Position numbers and translations under genes: made by a program. Positions 12,588 through 24,102 of a DNA stretch of 64,000 nt are shown here, piece after piece. The stretch spans positions 1,249,581-1,313,580 of the forward strand of contig JAVDOI010000016.1 in the NCBI GenBank assembly GCA_032191485.1, in the 5' to 3' direction. The stretch is from Leptoclinus maculatus. Its lineage: Eukaryota > Chordata > Actinopteri > Perciformes > Stichaeidae. Position 1 is the stretch's first letter, and each line of letters opens with the position of its first letter. Under the pieces are notes generated by a model. It saw only the letters and a list, made by a program, of their open reading frames with translations, was not told the origin of the DNA and did not search any database.

Positions 12588-14994
12588 TGGTTAAGAGCGT
12601 GATGGTGGCAGGTGTGTGTCCTGTGTGTGAAGCAGAGACTTAAGGATCAAGGATATATTTTGAGAGCTCGACCTGATGGACCCGATTCAAGATGTCTCTT
12701 ATTAACTCCATTTAAAGACATACAGCATGCCGCTCCACCCCGTTTACAACACATTGGAGTCCAGTGCAAAACCACCACTATGACCTCAATAACAAATATA
12801 TTGTTGAATTCACATTTGTATGGCAGTTATGATCTTCTTCAATCAGAGTATTGATTTGCTTTAAATTCCCCAATAAAATGTCAAAGAGCCCCATTCCCTG
12901 ACCGACCCCTGTGCCAATGGCAAAGATTTAACACAGAAATGATATCACACGTGAGATAGAATAACGGACATCTCTTTCATGATGGTAGTTTATGGGGAAA
13001 GGGTTTTGTGTTGTAGGAGATTTGTATTGGTTTGCAGCACCGCGGTGAACCACCGGGCCAAACAGGAAGCTAGGCTGACTTCTGTTATATAAGCGAGGGG
13101 GGGAAGAGTGAAAGGGTATGAAGTAGATTACACAGGATTATAACCACCAAATAAAGCACAATAGAGTAGAATAGTCCACAAAAGAATATAGCAGGTTATA
13201 TCCAACCTATGTGCATCTGCTGTTCTTCTCTGAAGGTTTCTGCAAGTGGTGATAAAGCTCTGGCACTAATGTGGGCAACCTATCCCTAAAGAACACTCCC
13301 AGCAGACAATTTCAAGGCTTTCTGCCCCCCTCCACACCACCCTTCTCTCTTTCTCTCTGTGCAAATGTAGCCTGTTATGTTTTCTTCTCTTTCACAGCAC
13401 ATTCCATTAACACACTCTTGCAAAGCCAGGGACTAGACTATGTTCAGTTCCTGCTCTATGTGGCTGTTCAGCTGCCCTTTTGCTTGTTTCTCAGCTCATA
13501 TATCACGGACAGAAAGGCCCTGCGACAAGCCAGAGCCCTGCATTTGAAAACACATTACTTTTTAAGACCCCCTGAGAAATTGTGAAAGGAGGAAGAGTAA
13601 TAGAGCGTTCCCTCTCTCTCTCTCTTGTAAAGCTCCCGCTGTGCACATATGAGATTGTGTGTCGCTGTGTGTTTGGGTGTGTGTGTCTAAGTGCATTTGT
13701 GTGGCCCGTCTGTGTTTTGTGTGCTGGATGATATTTGGATTGAAGGCTGGAGCGGACAATAACACAAAGCCGTGGAGTCTGCCAGGTCTGCATCGTTGTG
13801 CCCTTAGTCCTTGACATATTGAGGATTCAACGCTTTCAAATGTCCAGTTTCTTGAAATCAACTCCTTCACGGGAAGCCAATGTTTCTCGTGACCACATTA
13901 ACTACAAATGAGACTCACGTGCTCTTAAACAACGCTCCCTAATTTGGAACCCATTCAGCACAGGTTGGAAAAAAAGGGAGGGGACAATAGGCTGTTAGGT
14001 GAGTAAACTGCTTGATTTACCCTCCTACCCTGACCTCACAGTAACAACACAGACCTACAGCATCCCCGGTGTAAACCCCTTCATGATCACAGTGAATGTG
14101 TTTGATGAATAAAGGGGATTTCTATTCTTTCTCACTCGGAAGGGAAGGCACTGATCTTCCAGGAAGGCACCACTGCTGCAACGGCAATTTAGTTATATAC
14201 CACCAGATCAAGACACTCGAGGAGATCTCGCCCGGGTGTGTCTGTCTCTGGAGTGCTCTCTCTCTCTCTCTCCCCCCTTTCCCTCACTCCCTCCCTCGCT
14301 TAATTTCTGCGAGGGACATGAGATAGAAATCATCGGTGTGGCTGGATGAGGAAACCCAGAGGGTGTGAAGAGACAGACTACAGCAGAGAGAGACAAAGAT
14401 GTCTGGAGGGATGACTTGACGAATTGAAAGCCATGGCGGGAGGACAGACACTGCGCAGGTTACACTGTCATCCACTGATCATATCTTTGCTTCTTCGCTT
14501 TCTTTGTTTCAGGCCAGAGATTTTGAAGTGTCCAAATGTGTTCACAGAAAACATTTTGAAGCTTTTCCAAAAGAGAGCCATGCATTCAGCGGTGACATTG
14601 TTTGTTTTATTGTGATTCTATATACAGTATAATAGAAATAAATAAATAAATGCATGTTTCTGTGTGAAGTGTAAAGACAGTACAATACAGGCAACTAATG
14701 GAACATCATCACGTTCATCCATCATGAGGCGGGTATCTTTCTTCCAGGCTCTGACCTCATCAAAGATATCCCATCATCACAAAGATACCCCAAGCTCAGT
14801 ACGCCGAGCTCAGTGCAGGGATTAAATTTAGTCTAAATGTGGATCCGGGGGTGGATGCAGGGCCTATGAAATGCTATATTAACAGTGTGTTTTAGAGGCC
14901 ACAAGCTCAATAGAACATTGATAATGGAATCAAAATAAAACGGTTATTTAAAGGTGCTAAACTCCAGATTCAGAGCATATCTATCGAGGGTGGG
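12585..14994. other. Unique non-coding sequence
   Basis: Holds short CT tracts (near 13,611 and 14,259), a short AAAT array (14,636-14,652) and an acceptor-like TTTTCTTCTCTTTCACAG at 13,380-13,397 followed by about 62 open codons that I do not recognise. No supported gene. Confidence 0.5.
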
Positions 14995-15115
14995 TGCTAC
15001 GGTTTTGCGGCGACGCCTTTGGACGGAGTGGCGTTGTCTGCTGTAAACCGCCGTATGAGAGCGGTGCAGAGCGCCGGGCCGTGAGGTAGCCAGCAGCCGG
15101 CCCGGCTATGACAAC
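14995..15115. promoter_or_regulatory. CpG-dense pocket
   Basis: Roughly 14 CG dinucleotides within about 115 bp, GC-rich, inside otherwise CpG-poor AT-rich DNA. It could be a small unmethylated regulatory element or promoter remnant. No TATA box or adjacent exon was identified, so the role is inference. Confidence 0.4.
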
Positions 15116-16147
15116 AAAGCAAGAAGAAGCTCTGATCAAAACACACACACGGAGGGAGAGTGTCTTCATTCGCTGCCCCGGTAGACATTACTCCACCGTG
15201 CAGATACAAACACTCGGGCTTTGTAGTGATGATGGAGGACTTGAAAAACCTGAAAGGTTAATTAGTCACCACAGGGGGAAACTCAAAGGGTGTCAGCTCA
15301 GCCCCTCTCCTTCATCAGTCTCTCCCTTTCTCCGGGCCTCAGCTCCCTGGTGTGTTTTTTGATTCGCGGCCGAAGGAAAAGACCACTTGTGATCTAAATT
15401 AAGAAGTTGAATAATCAATAATGGGTTGGCTCATTACTGAGAAAGGAGGACAATTGATGGAAGCCTGGAAACTACGGATGCAGAGATTCAAATCAGTCCT
15501 ATGATATGATAAATCCATCAAACCTGGGACGTGCTCACAGCATGGAGGCAGCTCTGAGGGATGGATACACATGTAATCATCTGCACAAGGAGACACACAC
15601 CGTAGTATGTCACATGGTGTTAACGATGTAGAGGTCTACTTACTGTGCACAACCCATCAGTCTCTCCTGAAGTACAAATGGGTATCTCATAAATATCTAA
15701 ATTAGGCTGGGAGGATAAAACAGGAGAATGTGGATGGATTCCCTAATTCAGACTTTGAGGTAGATGCATCCTTTCACCATTGTCCAGCGTAACAGCACTG
15801 AACTGTGAGGGTGCTATAATTACATGTACAAAGAATTCTAAATGAATGTCCCGACCAGAACCGGTCCAATTTTTGACAAAAGCTGTTCTTGTGACAGTGT
15901 TCTGACATTTAAGAGCACACTGATCGGGATTGCCTAATAAGGGACACTATAATTAAAGGTCAAAGACCAAAGCAGCTGCAGCACAGGTCCAGTTTTAATG
16001 AAGCGCTAACAGATGAAGCATCTTGTTACTGATTAGTCCAATGTGTGCCTGCAGTGTTCATGGATACCTAAACAATGATTAACAGTAGACTGGATGAAAC
16101 CAGTATTGCAACCAATTCACCAGTACATAAATCACACAATAATAATA

Positions 16148-16149
<2 letters not shown>

Positions 16150-16197
<48 letters not shown>
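16150..16197. repeat. (TA)n microsatellite
   Basis: TA repeat interrupted once by a G, near 16,188. Confidence 0.95.
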
Positions 16198-16474
16198 TCT
16201 CTTGGCTTTCTTTGGTCATTCAAATAAATGTCAACCTCAGACTTTCAACTCATTGCTTGTCTTAATACAGATGCAAGTTAAGGATTCTTGGAGCTAGTTG
16301 ATGTTAACGTAAAGAAATGGAGACCTCCTCCAACCAGTAGACAAAGACAAAAAGCGGAACAGAATTGACGTTGTTGGCAGTAGCTAACCAAGCAGGTGTA
16401 CGAATCATATCACTTCTGTTCACAAATTCTTTGTGAAATAATAAGTTGGTTATTAATCAATTGTCATTATTGAA

Positions 16475-16660
16475 ACAAAGGTTGTCAGTTCAATCCCCGG
16501 CTCTTACTGTCCTGGGTACTACAAGTCGAAGTGTCCTTGAGCGAGACACTGAACCCCGAGTTGTTCCCCAAGTGCTCCTAAATACTAAGGATGGGTTAAA
16601 TGTAGAGGTTAAATGTCATGTATGTACTTGTGTGTGAATGACAGTGACATAAACCTAAAT
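16475..16660 (+). mobile_element. tRNA-derived SINE-like repeat
   Basis: A B-box-like sequence (CAGTTCAATCC, 16,486-16,496) is followed by the fish repeat words GTCGAAGTGTCCTTGAGC, GAGACACTGAACCCCGAGTT and GGGTTAAATGTAGAGG, ending in a GTATGTACTTGTGTGTG-type tail. The A-box half is not recognisable, so the copy is 5' truncated or diverged. The body words match a common percomorph SINE-like family. Confidence 0.65.
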
Positions 16661-17165
16661 AACTGGAATTATTACCAGAGTGTGTGAGTATGCTTTACAC
16701 ACATGTAAGTGTTCCTATAATATATGCTGGCCATTGAGTTTTACTGCCAAGACCAATCTGCTCTCTGAATTCACTGAATCTAAATGTAATCCGAAGGGTT
16801 TAATGGTATGCTGTTTTCCAGTTTTGACATAAACAGCAAAATGGGGAGATTACCGTAGCTCTATAGCATTACAAATGAGGTAGAATGATTGATAGTCCCA
16901 AATAATCGTCCGGACAGCTAAGGAAGCAGGGATGCAGGATTCCTCACAGGCCCATGTGCAAACTTCACGTGCTAGGACATGTTCATTGACATACATCACA
17001 CATAGCACAAAGCTATTCTAGTTCTACTCGGGCACAATGCAAAACCCCTCTTGGCGTTTTTTCCCCCTTTGTTTAAGCTTTATGTGTCCATAGAACAATA
17101 GCAATGATATTATTGGTCGACATACTTGAGACTCTCGCTTGTTTCAGACAAATGGAAAAAAATAC

Positions 17166-17187
17166 TATATATATATATATATATATA
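17166..17187. repeat. (TA)n microsatellite
   Basis: About eleven TA units. Confidence 0.92.
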
Positions 17188-17376
17188 CAGATTATATGAT
17201 GCAAGCCAGATTGCAGGCCAGGCGTGACGCCCTAGAGGTTTGATGCCCTGTACGATCGCACAGATTGCACAGGCCATACCGAGACAACATCAAAACACCG
17301 CAACAAATCACTGCAGCGGGATTTTAAATAAGAAGAATCCATCTATACCGGATAAGCATGGAAGCCATGATGACAG

Positions 17377-17411
17377 CTTCTTCTTCTTCTTCTTCTTCTT
17401 CTTCTTCTTCT
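17377..17411. repeat. (CTT)n microsatellite
   Basis: About twelve CTT units; gives a spurious poly-Phe or poly-Glu frame depending on strand. Confidence 0.95.
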
Positions 17412-19624
17412 CTCCGCTGCTGGCCCGAGCCAACAGCATGAGCTGAAAATAGAACGCCAGTAATGGAACACATTTCTCTGTCTCTTTCGGGGGTTCTCAC
17501 CCTTCTGAAAACGCGCTGCACTGTCAGGAATGAGGCTCACATGCACATCAGTGGACACTCAAGCAAATGAACTAGATCAAAAAAAAGGAAAAAAGCTGCA
17601 CCCTTGTTAAAATCGTACATATGGGGCTTTCATGCAGACGCGGGCTGCCACGGTTTATTTTTTTAATGAACCAGTTCAGTTTATTTTGGGCATGAGCCCG
17701 TTTTATGGACTATGCAACATTACACAGCTCCCTCAAAGGAGAATGCCATCAAAATGTTTTCCTTTTAGCCAACGTATCCGACGACAATGGTTGCATGTCC
17801 AGTGATCAGTGCCCTCACACATGAGGCGTAGCACAATTACATGGGTTATACACAAATTAAAGTTATTTTTCACAACTATAAGGGCGAACAGTGAAAGAGA
17901 ACAGCCTGATTTAACATGTTAATTTGATTAGTGAGTTTACTTTTAGTCCCTCTGCCAACATCACTTCTCTCCACTTTCTGCTTTTGTTTCTTTCTGTTTC
18001 TGTGGTTAAAGAAGCTCTCTCCCAACGGTAGATCTGATCTGCCTTTGATTATCAGAGAAGACGGAGTGTCTGAAGTCAGCCACCAGGCCATTAATCTTTG
18101 ACTGGCTCTGAGAGATGAGGGAGCCTTCAGTGGCGACCCGCAGGGGATTATCTGCTCGCTTCAGCCTGCTGCAGAGACCTACTGCTGGGCTCAGACCACA
18201 GCATGAGAAACACACCCGCCATTGGCCACCTGGGGAAGTGACTGTGTACACTGATGTGGAGAGAAACTCTCCTGATGCAACAACACAGTTTCTGAACTAG
18301 TGCCTTAAAACACACAGACGAAAATGCATAAAGTAAACATAATAATGAGCAAACTAATCTTCTAAACGTCTTTTACTGAGAAATTAAAGTTTTGTAGCAC
18401 AAACTAGCAAGCTTCTGTCACAATATCTTCAAGAATCATTTTCAAATATGCAACAAAGACAAACAAAGACATTCAATTAGATGTGGAGGCTGTTTGAAAC
18501 TGTTTACTTTATATTTTAGGAGAGATATTGGGGGTTTTGCCATTAATTTCAATGCCAACAGTATTCCTGGTATTAGCTTTAAGTGCTAGCTATTTTGGTT
18601 TCAGTTTTAGTCAGACTTTAGATTGACTTGCACTGGTCACAGCTGTACCGGCACCAGTTCAACTTTTCCTCAAAACTTTCTTGTGCATAAGTGCACACTA
18701 AATAATTAAATATCAAGGTAGAAACCAGGTCATATAGCAACACCACAATGCATGGTTGTGACTGGGAAAGCTTCTGTGGAAATTCTTGAACCTGTGTTTT
18801 CCTAATATCAATGTTGATGTCATGTATGCTTAAGCTTATAGTGTAAACTCATTCACTGTATGGGTAATGCTTTTCTTTCCAGCTTATGTCTACTTATACT
18901 GACGAACCTGGGCCACCAAAATAAGAATACAAGTCATGGCAAGGGGAATTTGTGAATAATGTTTAATATTTTGTATTAATGAGATGTAAAGCTAATATTT
19001 GATATCTTTTTATGATATAAATTACAGCTAATTCTGCATTTACGGAAATTATTGTTAATCTCTAATTACTGTCATTATGATTTAAGGGTTTAACAGATGG
19101 ATGAACAAATTGAGCAATTTGCATGCTTCTTAAGAAGTTATTGCAAAACAAATACTGATATAAACATTTTATAGCGTCAAAAACATTGGAACTTAGATTT
19201 TGGTGTAACGTAGTGTTGGTCTTTGTATTAATTAACATATTTGTTAATCGTTGTTGGAGTGGTGTCGCCAGCCATTTGTTTGCCTTCTTTATTGCTGAAG
19301 TCCTCTTCTTGCGTGTTGTTCCATTCACAGTAGAGACTGTAGGAAATGGTCTTGAAACTTCAGCAAACATGGCAGAGTTGTGGTGGAAGTCTGCTGTTTA
19401 TTTGAATCCAATATTGCAGGACTTGAACCATGCGCCAGCTAACAAAGTGTGATACAACAGGGCTTGGTGCTGTTGATTTTTAAGTGTGAAAATACAAATA
19501 TGGCGAGTAACACGTTATTTCTAGCAGAGCAGCTGTTTCACACAGACTTTATTGGTATTGTCAGCCAGGACAGGTGCAAAGGGCAAACTAACATTTGTGT
19601 AAAAAGTGGATTTTGTCATTTTCA

Positions 19625-19628
<4 letters not shown>
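17412..19628. other. Unique AT-rich sequence
   Basis: No transposable element recognised. The segment 18,060-18,260 is less AT-rich and open on both strands with coding-like codon use, but without convincing splice sites or a recognisable product. Confidence 0.45.

Positions 19629-19659
<31 letters not shown>
19629..19659. repeat. (CT)n microsatellite
   Basis: About fifteen CT units. Confidence 0.95.
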
Positions 19660-19661
<2 letters not shown>

Positions 19662-19863
19662 TCTCTTCTTTGCAGGACTGTCTGCCAACTCTGGTCCATG
19701 GAACCATGGAATGTGTGTGTTGCTCATCCAGTCTACTTCTATCCGGGTCTTCATCCTCCTGGAGACTCGGACGGCGTTTGGCGGAGTCTTTGTTCATAAC
19801 TGTTTAAGCACTGTGTGCTTTCTGTGACTAACCACAGCACCCACTCTCTGCGACTTTGGTCTC

Positions 19864-19944
19864 TTTCTTCTCTCTGCGTGAACGATAGGCTTTCTTCTCT
19901 CTGCGTGAACGATAGGCTTTCTTCTCTCTGCGTGAACGATAGGC
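19864..19944. repeat. 27-bp tandem repeat, three identical copies
   Basis: The unit begins TTTCTTCTCTCTGCGTG and ends AACGATAGGC; three copies at 19,864-19,890, 19,891-19,917 and 19,918-19,944 show no differences. The period is a multiple of three, so one minus-strand frame reads a repeated 9-residue block (SFTQREESL). Identity between copies suggests a recent expansion. Confidence 0.95.
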
Positions 19945-20918
19945 TGGAGTTCGCCGCTGTGGATACGCATGTGTGAGGTTCGATCTTCTGTCCATGCACA
20001 GAGCTGGTTTCGTGGTCGATGGCTGTAATAGCTCTTGGCAAGGTGCCTGATGTCTTCTTCAATGATTATTCACGAATAATAATAATCTTACAATACTTAT
20101 TGTCTGCCATCGTGTACTATACCATGTGCATGCATGTTTCTCCATCCTGAAAGAGGCCGTCAAAATCGAGGGTGAAAAACTTGACTTGATACTCAACTCA
20201 TTTTAAAACTAACTCCAACAATAAGAATAAAGCATTACATACATATACCGTATACCGGATATGATAAAGTATGCAATCTGTCATGCATGGTCATTGCAAT
20301 TCTTTCATTTGCAATTAATTTTCAGAATATCTGATCATTAAATCAGGAATATACAGCACAATACTCTTTACCGCTACAGCATTTGAAATAGAATTTAGAC
20401 TGTGTATAAAAAAATCACCAAATCACCATCACCAGACCTTTTAAATGATCTAATTCCGGCATGCTAAGCAGGTAAGAGTCCATGGAAAGCTTCACTAGGT
20501 ACATTGGGTGGCAGTCGAGAAGGTTGTATAAGGGCCCTTCTCTTAGCATTTGATGGATGAAGCAATGAAAAGAAAAGAGGGGTAATAAAACACCAAAACA
20601 GTGAAGATGTATATTTTTACTTCAATTTTGCATTCCACTGATTTGAAATTGTTTCCCTCCCCGGTGTGTCGATCTCTGCTACCCGTTCACCCGATGAGCG
20701 AGCACTATCTGATGAGAGAATTTGTGCCTGCATCATTTGGCAGTTTGTCTTTGTGATAGCAAAGATATGAGAAATGTGTTGCTGTGAGAGAGCAATTTAT
20801 AATTATTTTTCCAGGGTTCCCGGAGAAAACACTCTGATGGAGGAGACAGAGAAAATGATAATTAGATAAATAGAAATGTGTGACACGTTCAACACTCTCC
20901 CTCTTTTACCATATACCA

Positions 20919-21019
<101 letters not shown>

Positions 21020-21470
21020 CTGGGTCTGTGCTCCTTGCACAGACGTTGTTATGAATCCAGTGAATTGTCTTCTCATGCACAATGCACCTGTATTTTCAAC
21101 AATGTTAATGAGCCATGCTTACCATCGCGGTCAACAAACCTACCTATTTATGTTTTTCTTCCCCCTTCTGCACCCTTCCACATTACATCCATCCTAATTG
21201 GGATATTTATTTCCAGCTATCCTGAAATGCACATATACAATTTTGCCTTTTCGCCACAGAGGTCAACGGGGCATGGTGTCTCATTTTGAGGGCGTGGGGT
21301 TCAGAGTCAAGCTCAAGGACACCAACATGACAACACGAGTGCTGTTGTGCAATTCAAATATTCTGAAAATGCATTATACGTCCGTCACTCTCCTTTGTTT
21401 TGCCCGCAGCAGGAGTGAGGCCCCAATTGCCAATGTAATATAATTCTTCTCCTCCCTTAGCAATTACAGA

Positions 21471-21621
21471 GCAGGCCCAAAAGACAGCACCCCAGCTGTT
21501 TCTGGAGCAAAATGAAAAGGCACTTTAGTCTGCCAGTCTTTCTCAGCCCGCCTGCCATCTCACCTCCTGTTTCCTCTCCTCCACACTGAGAAAAGGTCAC
21601 AGGTGCCGTTGGACTCAAGAG
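21471..21621 (+). repeat. Local duplicated element, copy 1
   Basis: Matches 23,946-24,102 in the same orientation over about 150 bp at roughly 80% identity by eye, including CCCAGCTG, TTCTGGAGCAAAA, GAAAAGGCACTTTA, TCTCACCTCCT, CCTCTCCTC, AAAGGTCACA and TTGGAC. No shared open frame. It may be a duplicated conserved non-coding element or an unclassified interspersed repeat. Confidence 0.8.
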
Positions 21622-21730
21622 AAAAAAAAAACATCATCTATCAATAAAGGCTTTTCACACCGCATATTGTTAGCATTGGGCTGAGAATAGTCCTGGGTTA
21701 AATGTCAGTTGAGACACGTGACTATTTACA

Positions 21731-21762
21731 TAATCTATCTATATCTTTCTATCTATCTATCT
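21731..21762. repeat. Interrupted (TATC)n
   Basis: Short ATCT/TATC array with an interruption. Same motif as the large array 1.7 kb downstream. Confidence 0.8.
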
Positions 21763-21979
21763 CCACACACCATTAACACATTCTACCTTCCATGTTTCTT
21801 TCTAGATTTGATCAATGGTCTTGCAAATGCACTCAGCATATTTATTGATATTACCATATACAGGTTGGTTTAGAGTAATATACAATAAAGATAATCAATA
21901 GTAAATGTATGATAAAAAAGGGGCCTCCAGCATCAGAACTGAATCAGACCTTGAAAGGAGACACTTGCCGTCGTGTCTC

Positions 21980-22200
21980 TCAGATTGAGCGTCGGGGTTC
22001 AATGAACTTCGCAATTAGAGAAGTCATGAACCGATGACGCCGATGATGGCTGAGATTCGTCTTGTGCTGCTGCCGAGCTTTATTAATAAACCGTGATGAA
22101 TTTGCTGAGAGTGCTCGTACAACGTCTCTAATTTCAGACTACTTGGTATTCGGGCGCTCGTGTGACATGAGGAGCAGCGGGGAATACAAGATGATGTTTT
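21980..22200. other. Possible conserved non-coding element
   Basis: Complex sequence without simple repeats, containing clustered words such as GAACTTCGCAATTAGAGAAG, GATGACGCCGATGATGG and CGAGCTTTATTAATAAACCG. Suggested from appearance only. Confidence 0.25.
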
Positions 22201-22908
22201 GTTGCTGCAACTGTTTTCCACATCCACATCCACAATGTGCAGGATTCACTTATGAATAATTCATGAATTAATTATGAGTTGTGAGTTGGGTTGACTATTA
22301 GAATGGAACTGATCTAATAATTTTGATATTTATTGCCTTTGACTGGACTCACATGTTTACTGCCTGAGTTCATGTTGCCAAATGGGAGTTAGAGTCGACA
22401 AAAAATTCCCATACGTCCTATTTGTAATCACCACCAGCCGCCTAGCGGGTTTTCCCTCACTGACAGCACTTTACAGTAAACTCAATATGACATGATTGCA
22501 GCATTGGACCGTAGTTGGAGTATAATAATTCATAGCCTTTGGTATGGTACTGCATTTGGTGCACTGTTAGAGGTAATTCCTAGCATATGGTTGGGGTTTG
22601 GAGAACAAGTACTTTTCATCCTAAATTCCTGGCATGTATTGCATTGTGACAATGGGATGCACTCATCTGTGTCACAGTACATCCATCTGGAATATAAAAG
22701 ATATAATGCTACATAAAATATACAGCAGTGGTACCGAAGCTTGCCCGACTCAAGCCTCTGGTGACATCCTGGAGAACTCCACAGATCTGATTAGGCTAAA
22801 TATTCCCATTCTTCTGCAGCTGCGGCGGAGGGAAATCAGTTCGACGCCAATAGTAAATGAGGCCAGTGTGTTTGTTATATGAAACTCTGAGGTTTTTTTT
22901 CTTCTTTT

Positions 22909-22910
<2 letters not shown>

Positions 22911-22946
<36 letters not shown>

Positions 22947-22950
22947 TGTG
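22911..22950. repeat. (TG)n microsatellite
   Basis: Pure to about 22,943, then one interruption. It is complementary to the CA tract at 23,096, about 150 bp away. Confidence 0.95.
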
Positions 22951-23094
22951 TTTGCATCTTGGCTGGATGTACCCGACTCAGCCTTGTTGCATGAGTCTTG
23001 TTCGCTTTACATCTGGGCTGAGCTGGAACAAAAGGGCAGACGCTCGCCCAACAGGCAGCGTGCATTAACGCACTGATTACCATCCCACGCACGG

Positions 23095-23095
<1 letters not shown>

Positions 23096-23133
<38 letters not shown>
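23096..23133. repeat. (CA)n microsatellite
   Basis: Nineteen CA units, in inverted orientation relative to the TG tract at 22,911. Confidence 0.95.
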
Positions 23134-23135
<2 letters not shown>

Positions 23136-23220
23136 CGCTAGCAGCAGAGCCACAAAGCCCAGCGCCTCGATCGTGACTGAGATGCAGAGAGATGGAAGGC
23201 GCAAAAGAAAGAGAGAGAAC

Positions 23221-23225
<5 letters not shown>

Positions 23226-23283
<58 letters not shown>
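23226..23283. repeat. (AG)n microsatellite, 58 bp
   Basis: Pure purine mirror-symmetric tract of about 29 units, capable in principle of triplex (H-DNA) structure. Confidence 0.97.
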
Positions 23284-23288
<5 letters not shown>

Positions 23289-23411
23289 GCGAATGAAAAA
23301 AAATGAAAGAAAAGTGGGGACGGCAGCTGGTGCTTCCCACCAACCTCCTGCTGTCTGATTTCTCTCTGTCTTCTCTCTTTATCTTGGTCACAGTCTCATT
23401 TCCACCCTCCT

Positions 23412-23807
<396 letters not shown>

Positions 23808-23945
23808 GTGGCAGAATTAAAGTGAAGCACTCATACTTCTGTCACAGTCAACTCTAAATTTAGCTCCCGCTGCAATGCAGGTGACAACACCGTAGCCAGC
23901 AGCAATACTCTCACTCACACACACACACTCACAGTCTAGCCACCA

Positions 23946-24102
23946 GCAGAGTGAAAAGAATGCATCCCAGCTGGTTCTGGAGCAAAACGAAAAGGCACTT
24001 TAATCCGCCGGTCTACCCCCACCCTGCCGGCCGTCTCACCTCCTTTTTTTTTTTCCTCTCCTCTACTCTGAAAAAGGTCACAAGTGCCATTGGACCCAAG
24101 AG
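23946..24102 (+). repeat. Local duplicated element, copy 2
   Basis: Second copy of the element at 21,471-21,621. It differs by scattered substitutions, a longer T run near 24,044-24,054 and a small indel. Homology fades at about 24,102. Confidence 0.8.

Noticed and set aside
16475..16660. Functional tRNA gene
   Set aside because: Only a B-box-like word is present, without A box or cloverleaf; it fits a SINE-like repeat.
19864..19944. Possible CRISPR array
   Set aside because: The three 27-bp units are directly adjacent with no spacers, and the genome is a vertebrate.
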